From Streptomyces sp. YIM 130001 (lineage in GTDB: Bacteria; Actinomycetota; Actinomycetes; Streptomycetales; Streptomycetaceae), in assembly GCF_003574445.1 (NCBI RefSeq), contig NZ_KZ984549.1, positions 310,001 to 374,000 on the forward strand: 64,000 nucleotides of DNA. The letters run 5' to 3'. Under the pieces are notes generated by a model. The model was not told the origin of the DNA and ran no database searches. It saw only the letters and a list, made by a program, of their open reading frames with translations. The stretch's first letter is position 1. Each line of letters opens with the position of its first letter. This document shows positions 29,325-36,738 of the stretch, piece after piece. The position numbers and the translations under genes were made by a program.

Positions 29325-29426
29325 GGGGGGTGCCTTCCAGTGGGGGGACGGCCGAAGTCACAGCAGTCGTACGGCAGTTCAGCCACATGAACGATGGCCG
29401 AGAGCGTGAACGGCTGGTGCGTCAGG

Positions 29427-29455
29427 AAGTTAGAGGCAACGCCAGGCCGCGTCAA
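29427..29455 (-). promoter_or_regulatory. Housekeeping-type promoter of the alginate-lyase-like gene
   Basis: On the minus strand, -35 TTGACG (29450-29455), a 17-base spacer and -10 TAACTT (29427-29432). The expected transcript begins near 29420, giving a leader of about 96 bases. Confidence 0.55.
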
Positions 29456-29596
29456 GAGGTGAGTTCACGACGTGAAGGAAGCCCGGGCAGCGGCATGAAG
29501 GCGCGCCTCCACCCCTCGGCGCGTGCCGGACCGCGGGCGGGCGCCGAGGGTGCGCCGCCTGCACTCAGGACCGGACGGCGCGCGAGAATGTGAGGG

Positions 29597-30493
29597 TCAG
29601 TTCCAGAGCGTGAGCTTGTCGGGGTTCATCACCATCCGCACGTCGGTCACGAGATCGGCCGCGACTTCCAGGGTGACGACGCCGATGATCCGCCCCTCGT
29701 CCCAGAGCGCGAATCCGAGTCCGTCGGGAGTCTCCTGTTCCAGCACGGTGGCCCGGGGATTCTTCCTGAGCGCGCCGAAGAGGAACCGGACGATCTTGTC
29801 CGCACCCGAGACCGGGTTCAGCGCCGCCGACACCACGCCGCCCCCGTCGGAGCGCAGTACCGCTTCCGGGTCGAGGACGGCGACGAGGCCCGCGACATCG
29901 CCCGTTCTCGCCGCGGAGGCGAATGCCCTGACGATCTTGTCGTGCTCGGCGCGTGACGCGCGCCGAGCACGGCTGTGCTGCACCCGGCGGCGCGCGGATG
30001 TCGCGAGCTGCCTGCACGCGGCCGGCGTGCGTCCGACCACTTCTGCGATCTCGGCGAAGGGCATGGCGAACACGTCGTGCAGGACGAACGCGACGCGCTC
30101 GGCGGGTGTCATGGACTCGAGGACCACCAGCAGGGCGGTGCTCACCGAGTCGTCGAGGGTGACGTGCTCGAGCGGGTCCTCGGGGGCGGACGAGGGGAAG
30201 GCATAGGCGGGAACCGGCTCCGGGAGCCAGGGACCCACGTACCGCTCCCGGCGCCGCCGGGCCGACGACAGAACGCTGAGGCAGACACGGCCGGCCGCAC
30301 GCGTCAGCCAGGCTCGCGGCACTTCGATCGCATCGCGCTCCTCCTGGGACAGCCGGTACCAGCGGATGTAGGTCTCCTGCACGGCGTCTTCCGCCTCGGC
30401 CACGGTCCCGAGCATCCGGAATGCGAGCGATACGAGGTGGCGTCGCTCCCCCAGTACCTCGGCCTGCAGTGCGTCGGGTTCGTCAAGTGTCAT
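29597..30493 (-). CDS. ECF41-type RNA polymerase sigma factor (SigJ-like) with fused SnoaL-like domain
   Basis: A 298-residue sigma factor. Sigma-70 region 2 covers about residues 15-85 (FRMLGTVAEAEDAVQETYIRW), region 4 about 118-175 (MTPAERVAFVLHDVFAMPFAEIAEVVGRTPAACR, shown as PAERVAFVLHDVFAMPF), and a SnoaL-like C-terminal domain about 185-298. The ECF41 hallmarks are present: WLPEP at 89-93 in the linker, DGGG at 216-219 and NPDKL at 290-294. In this group the C-terminal domain replaces an anti-sigma factor. The ATG at 30493 is preceded by GGAGGAGAA. Its own promoter region carries an ECF41-type site (30515-30541), so autoregulation is likely. Confidence 0.93.
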   Translation of the reverse strand: MTLDEPDALQAEVLGERRHLVSLAFRMLGTVAEAEDAVQETYIRWYRLSQEERDAIEVPRAWLTRAAGRVCLSVLSSARRRRERYVGPWLPEPVPAYAFPSSAPEDPLEHVTLDDSVSTALLVVLESMTPAERVAFVLHDVFAMPFAEIAEVVGRTPAACRQLATSARRRVQHSRARRASRAEHDKIVRAFASAARTGDVAGLVAVLDPEAVLRSDGGGVVSAALNPVSGADKIVRFLFGALRKNPRATVLEQETPDGLGFALWDEGRIIGVVTLEVAADLVTDVRMVMNPDKLTLWN

Positions 30494-30514
30494 CGCGTTC
30501 TCCTCCACGTATCA

Positions 30515-30541
30515 GACCGCGTGGCGGGCTGAAGTGTGAGG
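30515..30541 (-). promoter_or_regulatory. ECF41-type promoter of the sigma factor gene
   Basis: On the minus strand, CCTCACA (30535-30541), a 16-base spacer and GGTC (30515-30518). The ECF41 consensus, as I recall it, is TGTCACA-N16-CGTC. The site faces away from an identical -35 element at 30547-30553, with only five bases between them. Confidence 0.7.
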
Positions 30542-30546
30542 TGGCG

Positions 30547-30573
30547 CCTCACATTCCGGTGGCCTGCGACGTC
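30547..30573 (+). promoter_or_regulatory. ECF41-type promoter of the SDR/epimerase pair
   Basis: CCTCACA (30547-30553), a 16-base spacer and CGTC (30570-30573), 81 bases before the SDR start codon. The -10 tetramer matches the recalled ECF41 motif exactly. Confidence 0.7.
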
Positions 30574-30653
30574 CTGAAAGGTATGCACACAAGATTTCGC
30601 CCCAGTTCGCCCCTGTCCACACGGGTGCACATGGAGGCCGGGGCGGTGACCCG

Positions 30654-31403
30654 ATGAGGATCGTCGTTGCCGGCGCGACCGGGATGCTCGGACGTCACGT
30701 CGTGGACGCCGTGCACGCCGCGGGACACGAGCCCGTGTCGGTCAGCCGAGGCTCCGGAGCCGACCTGGTGACCGGCGCGGGACTCACGGAGGCGCTGCGC
30801 GGAGCATCGGCGGTGATCGATGCCTCCGCGACGAGCAGCACCTCCACCAAGGAGTCCGTCACGTTCTTCACCACCGTCACGCAGAATCTGCTTTCCGCAG
30901 AGCGTGCGGCGGGCGTGGCCCACCATGTCGCGATCTCGATCATCGGGGCCGCCGAGGTCGACGCGAACTATTACGCGGGCAAGGCTGCCCAGGAGAAGAC
31001 GCTGACCGCGGTGCACCGAGGTGGCTGGTCGCTGCTGCGGACGACGCAGTTCCACGAGTTCGCGAAGCAGCTCGTCGGACACGGCAAGGCGGGTCCGCTC
31101 CAGGTGGTTCCGAAGATGCGGGCGCAGCCGATCGCGGTGACGGAGGTCGCCACAGAGCTCGTCGCGGTCGCCGCCGGCGAGCCCCGCGGGGTCGTGCCCG
31201 AGCTTGCCGGGCCGCGTGAGGAGCGGATGGCCGATCTCGTCCGGCGCTACCTCGCGGCGACCGGTCGGCGCCGGCCGGTCATCGAGGTCTCGCTCCCGGG
31301 AGCCTGGGGGCGCGGCATGCGAGACGGCACGCTGCTCCCGCGGGCCGGCACACGTCTCGGTCGACAGACCTTTGACGAATGGCTCGCGGCCCAGGCCGGC
31401 TGA
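30654..31403 (+). CDS. NAD(P)-binding SDR-like protein (NmrA/atypical SDR)
   Basis: A 249-residue Rossmann protein. The dinucleotide loop is VVAGATGMLGRHV (residues 4-16, GxxGxxG), followed by short acidic and hydrophobic strands and the C-terminal part of NAD(P)H-binding (NmrA-like) members. It lacks the classical YxxxK pair in a clear form, so it may be a redox sensor or a quinone/oxidoreductase relative. Oxidoreductases and epimerases are known genomic partners of ECF41 sigma factors, and an ECF41-type promoter lies directly upstream. It is probably cotranscribed with the epimerase gene 73 bases downstream. Confidence 0.85.
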   Translation: MRIVVAGATGMLGRHVVDAVHAAGHEPVSVSRGSGADLVTGAGLTEALRGASAVIDASATSSTSTKESVTFFTTVTQNLLSAERAAGVAHHVAISIIGAAEVDANYYAGKAAQEKTLTAVHRGGWSLLRTTQFHEFAKQLVGHGKAGPLQVVPKMRAQPIAVTEVATELVAVAAGEPRGVVPELAGPREERMADLVRRYLAATGRRRPVIEVSLPGAWGRGMRDGTLLPRAGTRLGRQTFDEWLAAQAG

Positions 31404-31476
31404 ACGGCCCGGTCCGTCAGGGCCTCGCGGAGTCGAGTCGTCGAGAGTTCACTGAACACATGGAAGAAGGGAATCG

Positions 31477-32310
31477 TTGGGCATGCGCATCTTCCTCGCC
31501 GGTGGCTCCGGCGTCATCGGAAGCAGACTCGTCCCGCAGCTCGCCGAGGCGGGACACCACGTCACCGCCACGACCCGTCGCGCGGAGAACGTCGCACACC
31601 TTCGCGAGCGAGGCGCCGCCGAAGGTGTCGTCGTCGACGTCTTCGACGCCCCGCGTCTGGCGGCTGTCGTGCACGAGGCCGCGCCCGACCTCGTACTGCA
31701 CGAGCTGACCGACCTGGGTGACTTCGACACCGACGCCAACGCACGCATCCGGCGTGCGGGGACGGCGAACCTCGTCGCCGCCGCCGAGGCCGCGGGCGTG
31801 GGACGCATGATGGTCCAGAGCATCGCCTGGGCATACGTCCCCGGTGAAGCACCTGCCGTCGAGGACGACCCGATCGAGCCGGGTTCGGCCATCGAGGCGA
31901 TGGAGGACCTGGTCCGCCGCATGCCTCGGGCCACTGTCCTCCGGTACGGCATGCTGTACGGCCCGGGTACCTGGTACGCACCCGGGGCTCGGATGGCCGA
32001 GGCGGTGACTGCCGGTCTGGTGCCGGCAACTCCGGCGATCACGTCCTTCGTCCATCTCGACGATGTGATCACCGCGACCGTGCAGGCGATCGACTGGCCC
32101 GCGGGCGCGTACAACATCGTGGACGACGAGCCCGCTCCGGCGACCGAGTGGCTGCCCCGCTACGCCGCCGGTCTCGCCGCACCCGCGCCGAAGGTCACCG
32201 CACTCCCGGAGGAGACGCCGAGAGGCCGTGGCGCTGCCAACGCGAAAGCCCGCGCAGCGGGCTGGAATCCGAAGTACGCGTCCTGGCGGCAGGGATTCCC
32301 ACACCCGTAA
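31477..32310 (+). CDS. NAD-dependent epimerase/dehydratase-family protein
   Basis: A 277-residue extended-SDR protein with the Rossmann motif FLAGGSGVIGSRLVPQL (residues 5-21, GxxGxxG) and a C-terminal substrate-binding region typical of nucleoside-diphosphate-sugar epimerase relatives (RYGMLYGPGTWYAPG, SFVHLDDV). Two starts are possible, TTG at 31477 (GAAGG five bases upstream) and ATG at 31483; TTG is reported because of the spacing. It is probably the second gene of the ECF41-controlled SDR transcript. Confidence 0.85.
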   Translation: MGMRIFLAGGSGVIGSRLVPQLAEAGHHVTATTRRAENVAHLRERGAAEGVVVDVFDAPRLAAVVHEAAPDLVLHELTDLGDFDTDANARIRRAGTANLVAAAEAAGVGRMMVQSIAWAYVPGEAPAVEDDPIEPGSAIEAMEDLVRRMPRATVLRYGMLYGPGTWYAPGARMAEAVTAGLVPATPAITSFVHLDDVITATVQAIDWPAGAYNIVDDEPAPATEWLPRYAAGLAAPAPKVTALPEETPRGRGAANAKARAAGWNPKYASWRQGFPHP

Positions 32311-32327
32311 CCGGCCTGCCCAGTCAT

Positions 32328-32371
32328 GGCCGAGGGGCGGCACAGCATGAATGCTGTGCCGCCCCTCGGCC
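32328..32371. terminator. Perfect 21-bp inverted repeat, bidirectional terminator
   Basis: Arms 32328-32348 and 32351-32371 are exact complements, with only two bases (GA) between them, so the effective loop opens to a few more. It lies between the ends of the convergent epimerase and cupin genes. It is the most stable hairpin seen in the window. Confidence 0.85.
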
Positions 32372-32374
32372 ACT

Positions 32375-32767
32375 TCATGCCGGGCGTGGATGACGCAGGT
32401 GCGCGCGCTCCGCGAGTTCGTCCGCACTCACGAACGTCAGCATTTCCTCGCCCGGCGCACAGACCATCACGGCGATGAAAACGCTCCGGGCGTCGGAGAG
32501 GTTGTTCGCAGCCTGATAGTGGATGACATCGCCACCAGGCTCCCAGAACGCCTCCCCCGCGCGGATCACGCGTTCAGGCTCCCCTTCGAGCTCGAAGACG
32601 AGCTCCCCCTCGACGAGGTAGGCGAAGACCGGTCCGGAATGACGGTGCGGCGGCGACCCCTGCGATCCGGGCTCGAGTTCGATGCGGACGGTCATGACAT
32701 GCGACGGGCCGATGCCCTTTTCGAGATGGGCCTGGTCCAGCAATCGATAGTCGGCGTTATCAGCCAT
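32375..32767 (-). CDS. Small cupin-fold protein
   Basis: A 130-residue single-cupin protein. Motif 1 is in GSPPHRHSGPVFAYLVEGELVFELEGE (key part PPHRHSGPVFAYLVEGE, with His ligands) and motif 2 is in GEAFWEPGGDVIHYQ near residue 78. Small cupins of this kind are often lyase or isomerase relatives or redox-linked binding proteins. The ATG at 32767 is preceded by GAGAGGAG; a longer in-frame start has no such site. An ECF41-type promoter lies 47-73 bases upstream of the ATG. Confidence 0.85.
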   Translation of the reverse strand: MADNADYRLLDQAHLEKGIGPSHVMTVRIELEPGSQGSPPHRHSGPVFAYLVEGELVFELEGEPERVIRAGEAFWEPGGDVIHYQAANNLSDARSVFIAVMVCAPGEEMLTFVSADELAERAHLRHPRPA

Positions 32768-32813
32768 GTCTGATGCTCCTCTCGGGACGACGGGTTCGTC
32801 CGTTTCCCTTGAT

Positions 32814-32840
32814 GACCGCCGCCGGACCCGGAATGTGAGG
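32814..32840 (-). promoter_or_regulatory. ECF41-type promoter of the cupin gene
   Basis: On the minus strand, CCTCACA (32834-32840), a 16-base spacer and GGTC (32814-32817). The bases just after the -35 element (TTCCGG) are the same as after the SDR promoter at 30547, an unexpectedly close match. Confidence 0.65.
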
Positions 32841-32853
32841 TGCGTCCACCGCG

Positions 32854-33414
32854 TCAATCAGTGCGCCGGGGGCGGGAACGCCGGCCGTACACGGTGACCA
32901 GGCCATAGGCCGTATAGCCGACGAACGCACCGACGACCGCGAACGCCACCATCTGGATCCAGAAAGCATCCCGGGCGGTCAGCACAGCATGGAGGGGGTT
33001 GGAGTCCGCCTTCGCGTTCCCGAGCGCGAATCTCACGACGCCGGACATCGGCGCCCCGTCGCCGGAGACGCTGCGCCAGCGCACCTCGTAGCGACCGTCG
33101 GGGATATCCGACCGCACCCCGGACGAGACGACCGCGGCGTCCACGACCGCCGATCCCGCCGCCCAGTTCTTCCCCTGTTCGTCGGCCAGGGTGACCTTCG
33201 CGCCGATGTCCTTCACCGGTTCCGCGAACCTCAGCTCGATCTGCGGAGGCATCGACGCAAGGTGCTCGCCGAGCTGCGGCGTGCTCGACTGCAGCGCGCT
33301 GTGCGCCGAAACGCCGTGGGCCGGCATCAGGACCGACAACACGACCGACAAAGCGGTCGCGACGAACAACCCTCGCCGAAGGCGCCCGTGGACCTGACTC
33401 GCTGCTGCACACAT
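32854..33414 (-). CDS. CopC-domain copper-resistance-like protein with one C-terminal membrane helix
   Basis: A 186-residue exported protein. Residues 1-34 are a signal peptide ending near GVSA-HSALQ, where the His after cleavage is a typical CopC copper ligand at the mature N-terminus. Residues 35-135 are a CopC/YcnJ-like beta-barrel (HSALQSSTPQLGEHLASMPPQIELRF, shown as HSALQSSTPQ; DGRYEVRWRSVSGDGAPMSG). A membrane helix lies at about 155-178, then a basic tail. It probably binds copper on the outer face of the membrane. The ATG at 33414 with GAGG five bases upstream is chosen, and a GTG at 33450 is an alternative. An ECF41-type promoter lies at 33458-33484. Confidence 0.85.
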   Translation of the reverse strand: MCAAASQVHGRLRRGLFVATALSVVLSVLMPAHGVSAHSALQSSTPQLGEHLASMPPQIELRFAEPVKDIGAKVTLADEQGKNWAAGSAVVDAAVVSSGVRSDIPDGRYEVRWRSVSGDGAPMSGVVRFALGNAKADSNPLHAVLTARDAFWIQMVAFAVVGAFVGYTAYGLVTVYGRRSRPRRTD

Positions 33415-33457
33415 ATGGCCTCGCCAGCTTCGATTCGACAGCGGTCTCACCGGTTAC

Positions 33458-33484
33458 GACCGAACAGCGCACCCGAATGTGAGC
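33458..33484 (-). promoter_or_regulatory. ECF41-type promoter of the CopC-like gene
   Basis: On the minus strand, GCTCACA (33478-33484), a 16-base spacer and GGTC (33458-33461). It is divergent from a similar site at 33508-33534. Confidence 0.6.
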
Positions 33485-33507
33485 CGAACCGCCGATCAGG
33501 AGTGCAA

Positions 33508-33534
33508 CCTCACGAAACGACGTCCTACGTAGTC
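33508..33534 (+). promoter_or_regulatory. ECF41-like promoter of the small membrane protein gene
   Basis: CCTCACG (33508-33514), a 16-base spacer and AGTC (33531-33534), 77 bases before the ATG. One base off the other sites in each element, but with the same spacing. Confidence 0.5.
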
Positions 33535-33610
33535 ATATCCAATGGAACCGCGCGAACGGTGCCGAGCACGCGCCTGCGAAGCGAGCCGCGCACAGTGGAG
33601 GAGAAACCCC

Positions 33611-34045
33611 ATGACCGTCTTCATCCGGATCGGGCTCGCCATCCTGTTCCTCGACGAAATCGTGGTCGGGGGGTGGAACGCGATCTCACCGGACACCTTC
33701 TACCGCAATTTCCCGACCGTCGACCTGACCCCGCCTTTCAGCGAGCACTACGCCCGCGACTTCGGCGGCGCAACCCTCGGCATCGCGCTACTGCTCGGCA
33801 TCGCGTTCGTCAAACCGAAGGCGCACTTCGTCGTCCCCGCCTCGCTGGCCTATTCGCTCTTCTCCGTGCCGCACTTCTTCTACCACCTCGCCCACCTCGA
33901 AGGCGCAACGATCGGCGAGGCCATCACCCTCACCGCCGCAAACGCGATCGTGGCGCTCCTGGGAATCGCGATCATCGTCGTCACCACCTCCCGCGACCGC
34001 CGCGAACAGCGACGGGAAAACACCTCCACCCCGGCACTCGGGTGA
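33611..34045 (+). CDS. Small integral membrane protein of unknown function
   Basis: A 144-residue protein with four predicted membrane helices (about residues 2-22, 52-68, 74-93 and 108-130) and a conserved-looking PDTFYRNFPTVDLTPPFSEH segment (key residues D-T-F-Y and F-S-E-H) in the first loop. I do not recognise a named function; it resembles small DUF4345-like proteins. GGAGGAG lies eight bases before the ATG. The ECF41-type site upstream and the divergent CopC-like gene suggest an envelope or redox-stress role. Confidence 0.75.
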   Translation: MTVFIRIGLAILFLDEIVVGGWNAISPDTFYRNFPTVDLTPPFSEHYARDFGGATLGIALLLGIAFVKPKAHFVVPASLAYSLFSVPHFFYHLAHLEGATIGEAITLTAANAIVALLGIAIIVVTTSRDRREQRRENTSTPALG

Positions 34046-34153
34046 CGCCGGGGTGGATGCGGTCGCGCGGATCCTCACCCGCATTCCCCTCAGCCATCGC
34101 GAACCATCAGGCGATCCAGACGATGGGGCGCTCAACGACATCGGAGGCACCAC

Positions 34154-34960
34154 ATGCCGAGATCCATCGACTCCACCGTCCTGGAACGCGGCGGCGTACG
34201 CCTCGACGTGGACGGGCCGCGTGCGAGCATCACCCTCGACCGTCCGGCCTCTTCCAACGCACAGACACCGTCCACCTGGCAGGCGCTCAAGGCGATCGGC
34301 GAAGGCCTCGACCCCGAAGTTCTCGTGGTCGTCGTGCGTGGCTCGGGCAGCGACTTCTCCACGGGCCTGGACCGGCGCATGCTCGCCGGCGGCATCCCGG
34401 GAGAGACGGACATCGCCGGGATCGCCGGGCTCGGACCGCAGGACGGTGCGGACGTGATCGCCGAATTCCAGGCAGGCTTCCGGTGGTTGCGGGATCCGGA
34501 CCGGGTGACGATCGCGGCCGTGTCCGGTTCGGCGGTCGGTGCCGGCTTCCACCTGGCCCTCGCCTGCGACATCCGTGTCGTGGCGGAGGACGCGGCGTTC
34601 GTGATGCCGGAGGCCTCGTTCGGACTGGTACCCGACTTGGGCGGCACCTTGCCGCTGGTACGAACCGTCGGCTACGCGCGGGCCGCGGAGATCTGTGTGA
34701 CCGGCCGACCGGTCGCGGCCCCGGAGGCCCTGCGCATCGGATTGGCCAACTCCGTCGTACCGGTGGACGAACTGGGCTCCCATGCCGATGAACTGGCCCG
34801 ATCGATCACGCAGTCCATGCCGGGCGCCGTACGCGAGACACTCGCCTTGCTCGACGCCGCGGCGGCCGGCAACGCGGCCGACGAGCAGGTGGAGTCGGAA
34901 CGCTCCGCCCAGCTGCGCCGCCTCACGGAACTCGCCGCACTGGCCCGGCAGTCGAACTGA
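34154..34960 (+). CDS. Enoyl-CoA hydratase/isomerase family protein
   Basis: A 268-residue crotonase-fold protein. The oxyanion-hole segments are GSGSDFSTGLDRRML near residue 66 and GSAVGAGFHLALACDIRV near 122, and the catalytic region PEASFGLVPDLGGT near 152 is present. Of the two catalytic Glu residues of hydratases, the second is kept as the Glu of PEASFG, and the first is not clear. So it may be an isomerase or another crotonase activity rather than a hydratase. Its stop codon lies at the edge of a tandem 8-bp repeat. Confidence 0.85.
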   Translation: MPRSIDSTVLERGGVRLDVDGPRASITLDRPASSNAQTPSTWQALKAIGEGLDPEVLVVVVRGSGSDFSTGLDRRMLAGGIPGETDIAGIAGLGPQDGADVIAEFQAGFRWLRDPDRVTIAAVSGSAVGAGFHLALACDIRVVAEDAAFVMPEASFGLVPDLGGTLPLVRTVGYARAAEICVTGRPVAAPEALRIGLANSVVPVDELGSHADELARSITQSMPGAVRETLALLDAAAAGNAADEQVESERSAQLRRLTELAALARQSN

Positions 34961-34966
34961 CGGGTA

Positions 34967-35030
34967 GACGGGCTGACGGGCTGACGGGCTGACGGGCTGA
35001 CGGGCTGACGGGCTGACGGGCTGACGGGCT
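34967..35030. repeat. Eight tandem copies of an 8-bp unit (GACGGGCT)
   Basis: GACGGGCT is repeated without interruption eight times, and two degenerate copies precede it so that the stop codon of the crotonase gene (34958-34960) is itself part of the array. A unit length that is not a multiple of three would be hard to keep inside a gene, and it lies between the convergent crotonase and second sigma factor genes. Copy number probably varies between strains. Confidence 0.95.
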
Positions 35031-35053
35031 CGATGCTCCACGTGCCGTGCCCG

Positions 35054-35974
35054 TCAGGGCCAGGAAGCCAGCTTCTCCGGGTTCAAGGTGAGCCACACAT
35101 CAGTGATGCGGCCCCGCACGACGTGCAGTGAGACGACACCGCGCACCACGCCGTCCGCGCGGCAGACGAGCGCCGGACGGCGCCCCGCGTTCTCCAGGGT
35201 GACGGCCAGGTGGGATTCCCGCCGGAACACGCCGACCAGATATCGCGCCGTCCGGTCCGCTCCGTGGATGGGCCTGAGCGCAGCCCTGGCACGGCCGCCG
35301 CCGTCCGCACGGGAGACGACCCGCGGGTCCAACAGCTCGGCCAGACAGTCGAGTCGGCCGGTCCGGCACGCCCTCTTGAACTCCTTGACCACCCTCGCGT
35401 ACTCCAGCGGATGTGCCTCGCTCCTTCGCGTCGAGCCGATGCCGCGGCGAGCCGCCACGGCCAGCGCGCGGCAGCTCTCCGTGCTCCTGCCGACGATGGT
35501 GGCGATCTCGGCGAAGGGCACCTTGAACACGTCGTGGAGGACGAACGTCACTCGCTGCGCAGGAGTGAGGGACTCCAGCATGACCAACATTCCCATGGAG
35601 ATCGAGTCGTCGAGAGCGACTCGATCGGCGGGGTCCTCCGCCAGACGTGAGGGCAGAACGCTGGTCCACACCGCGCTGTCCGGCAGCGGTTCGGGCAGCC
35701 ACTCACCCGGATACCGCTCCCGGCGGACCCGCGCGGAGCTGAGGTGGTCGAGTCCGATCCGCCCAGCGACCTTCACCAGCCAGGCAGTTGGGGATGTGAT
35801 CTCCGTGCGGGCGGACTCGGGCATCGCGTACCACCGTGCGTACGTCTCCTGCACGACGTCCTCGGCATCGTGCGTCGAGCCGAGCAGCCGGAAGGCCAAC
35901 GACATCAGCAGGTTCCGGTCTGGGAGGGCAGTGTCCGTGGCGGGGTCCGGCTGCCCCGCGTCCATTCCCAGCAT
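35054..35974 (-). CDS. Second ECF41-type sigma factor
   Basis: A 306-residue sigma factor closely related in layout to the one at 29597-30493. Region 2 (SLAFRLLGSTHDAEDVVQETY, key part HDAEDVVQETY near 35-45), linker motif WLPEP at 92-96, region 4 (LTPAQRVTFVLHDVFKVPF), and a SnoaL-like C-terminal domain with DGGG and a final NPEKL in place of NPDKL. The upstream region has no copy of the CTCACA-N16-GTC site seen at the other genes, so it may be expressed by another factor. The ATG at 35965 is a possible alternative start. Confidence 0.92.
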   Translation of the reverse strand: MLGMDAGQPDPATDTALPDRNLLMSLAFRLLGSTHDAEDVVQETYARWYAMPESARTEITSPTAWLVKVAGRIGLDHLSSARVRRERYPGEWLPEPLPDSAVWTSVLPSRLAEDPADRVALDDSISMGMLVMLESLTPAQRVTFVLHDVFKVPFAEIATIVGRSTESCRALAVAARRGIGSTRRSEAHPLEYARVVKEFKRACRTGRLDCLAELLDPRVVSRADGGGRARAALRPIHGADRTARYLVGVFRRESHLAVTLENAGRRPALVCRADGVVRGVVSLHVVRGRITDVWLTLNPEKLASWP

Positions 35975-36124
35975 GAGCGTGCACCCCTACCTGAACGATT
36001 GGTGAGTGCACCGTACTGTCTCGTCAGGCCGCATCCCCGGATCCCACTCCCGTTGCTCCTTCCCCTGGGCGATGCCGAGGGTGGCTTCCCCCGTCGGAGG
36101 TCGGGCCACGACCGCGGAGACGGC

Positions 36125-36392
36125 TCACGACACGTGACCGGTGGGCTCGAGCGGTACGGGGGTGAACATCTCCGGTTCGTCGTCCGGGTCCACTGCCGTC
36201 GGGCCGTAGAGCCAGTCGACGAACGTGTAGTCGTGGACATCGCGGTTCCGCAGGAGGTTGTTGCGCCGTTGTCGGTCCTGGCCGTCGAGATGCCACAGCC
36301 GACCCCATGATCGCGATGTCGTGACCACGCGTCGGCAGTGTTCCGGTCTCACTGCCTCGTACGCGGCCAGGACGGCGTCCCAGTCGACGGCG
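36125..36392 (-). pseudogene. C-terminal remnant of a FAD-dependent aromatic monooxygenase
   Basis: An 88-codon stretch ending at the stop 36125-36127. The reading VDWDAVLAAYEAVR, then HCRRVVTTSRSWGRLWHLDG and a short tail, fits the last quarter of a salicylate-/hydroxybenzoate-hydroxylase-type enzyme, where the helix after the FAD-binding domain usually has this A-Y-E-x-x-R pattern. All of the FAD-binding N-terminus is missing. To the right, at 36393, the sequence changes to the remnant of an IclR gene on the other strand. Confidence 0.7.
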
Positions 36393-36646
36393 TCGCTTTT
36401 GCGCCGTTGCCTCGCGACGTGTTCGCCACGATCCGCCGCAACGGGTTCGCCCTGAACCAGGAACGTTCCGAAGGCGGCGTCGTCGCCATCGGTGTGCCCG
36501 TTCGCACCGCCGACGGCATCGCGGTCGCGGGCCTGTCCGTATCGATGCCCGGCGTCCGCTACGACCCGCACCACCTGCGTTTCACGGTGCGTACGCTCCG
36601 GGCCGCTGCCGACGACCTCGAGCATGCCCTCACTCTGGACGAGTGA
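36393..36646 (+). pseudogene. C-terminal remnant of an IclR-family regulator
   Basis: Reading from about 36400 to the stop at 36644: FATIRRNGFALNQERSEGGVV, then IGVPVRTADGIAVAGLSVSMPG and LEHALTLDE. The I-R-R-N-G-[FY]-A, E-x-G-V-V-A-I-G-V-P and A-G-L-S-V-S-x-P features are those of the effector-binding half of IclR proteins. The helix-turn-helix half is absent. Its left edge abuts the monooxygenase remnant on the opposite strand. Confidence 0.7.
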
Positions 36647-36738
36647 GGGGCTCGGTCGGCCGACAGCCCGGAACCGGTGGGCAGTTGACCGGCTGAGGGG
36701 CAACCTCCCCCCGTCTCGGCTCGCGGCCGCGATCAGCG

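Noticed and set aside
34060..34100. A CCTCACC-N16 element before the crotonase gene at 34154, as a sixth ECF41-type promoter
   Set aside because: With the 16-base spacer the -10 tetramer reads ATCG rather than NGTC, so it breaks the rule seen at the other five sites.
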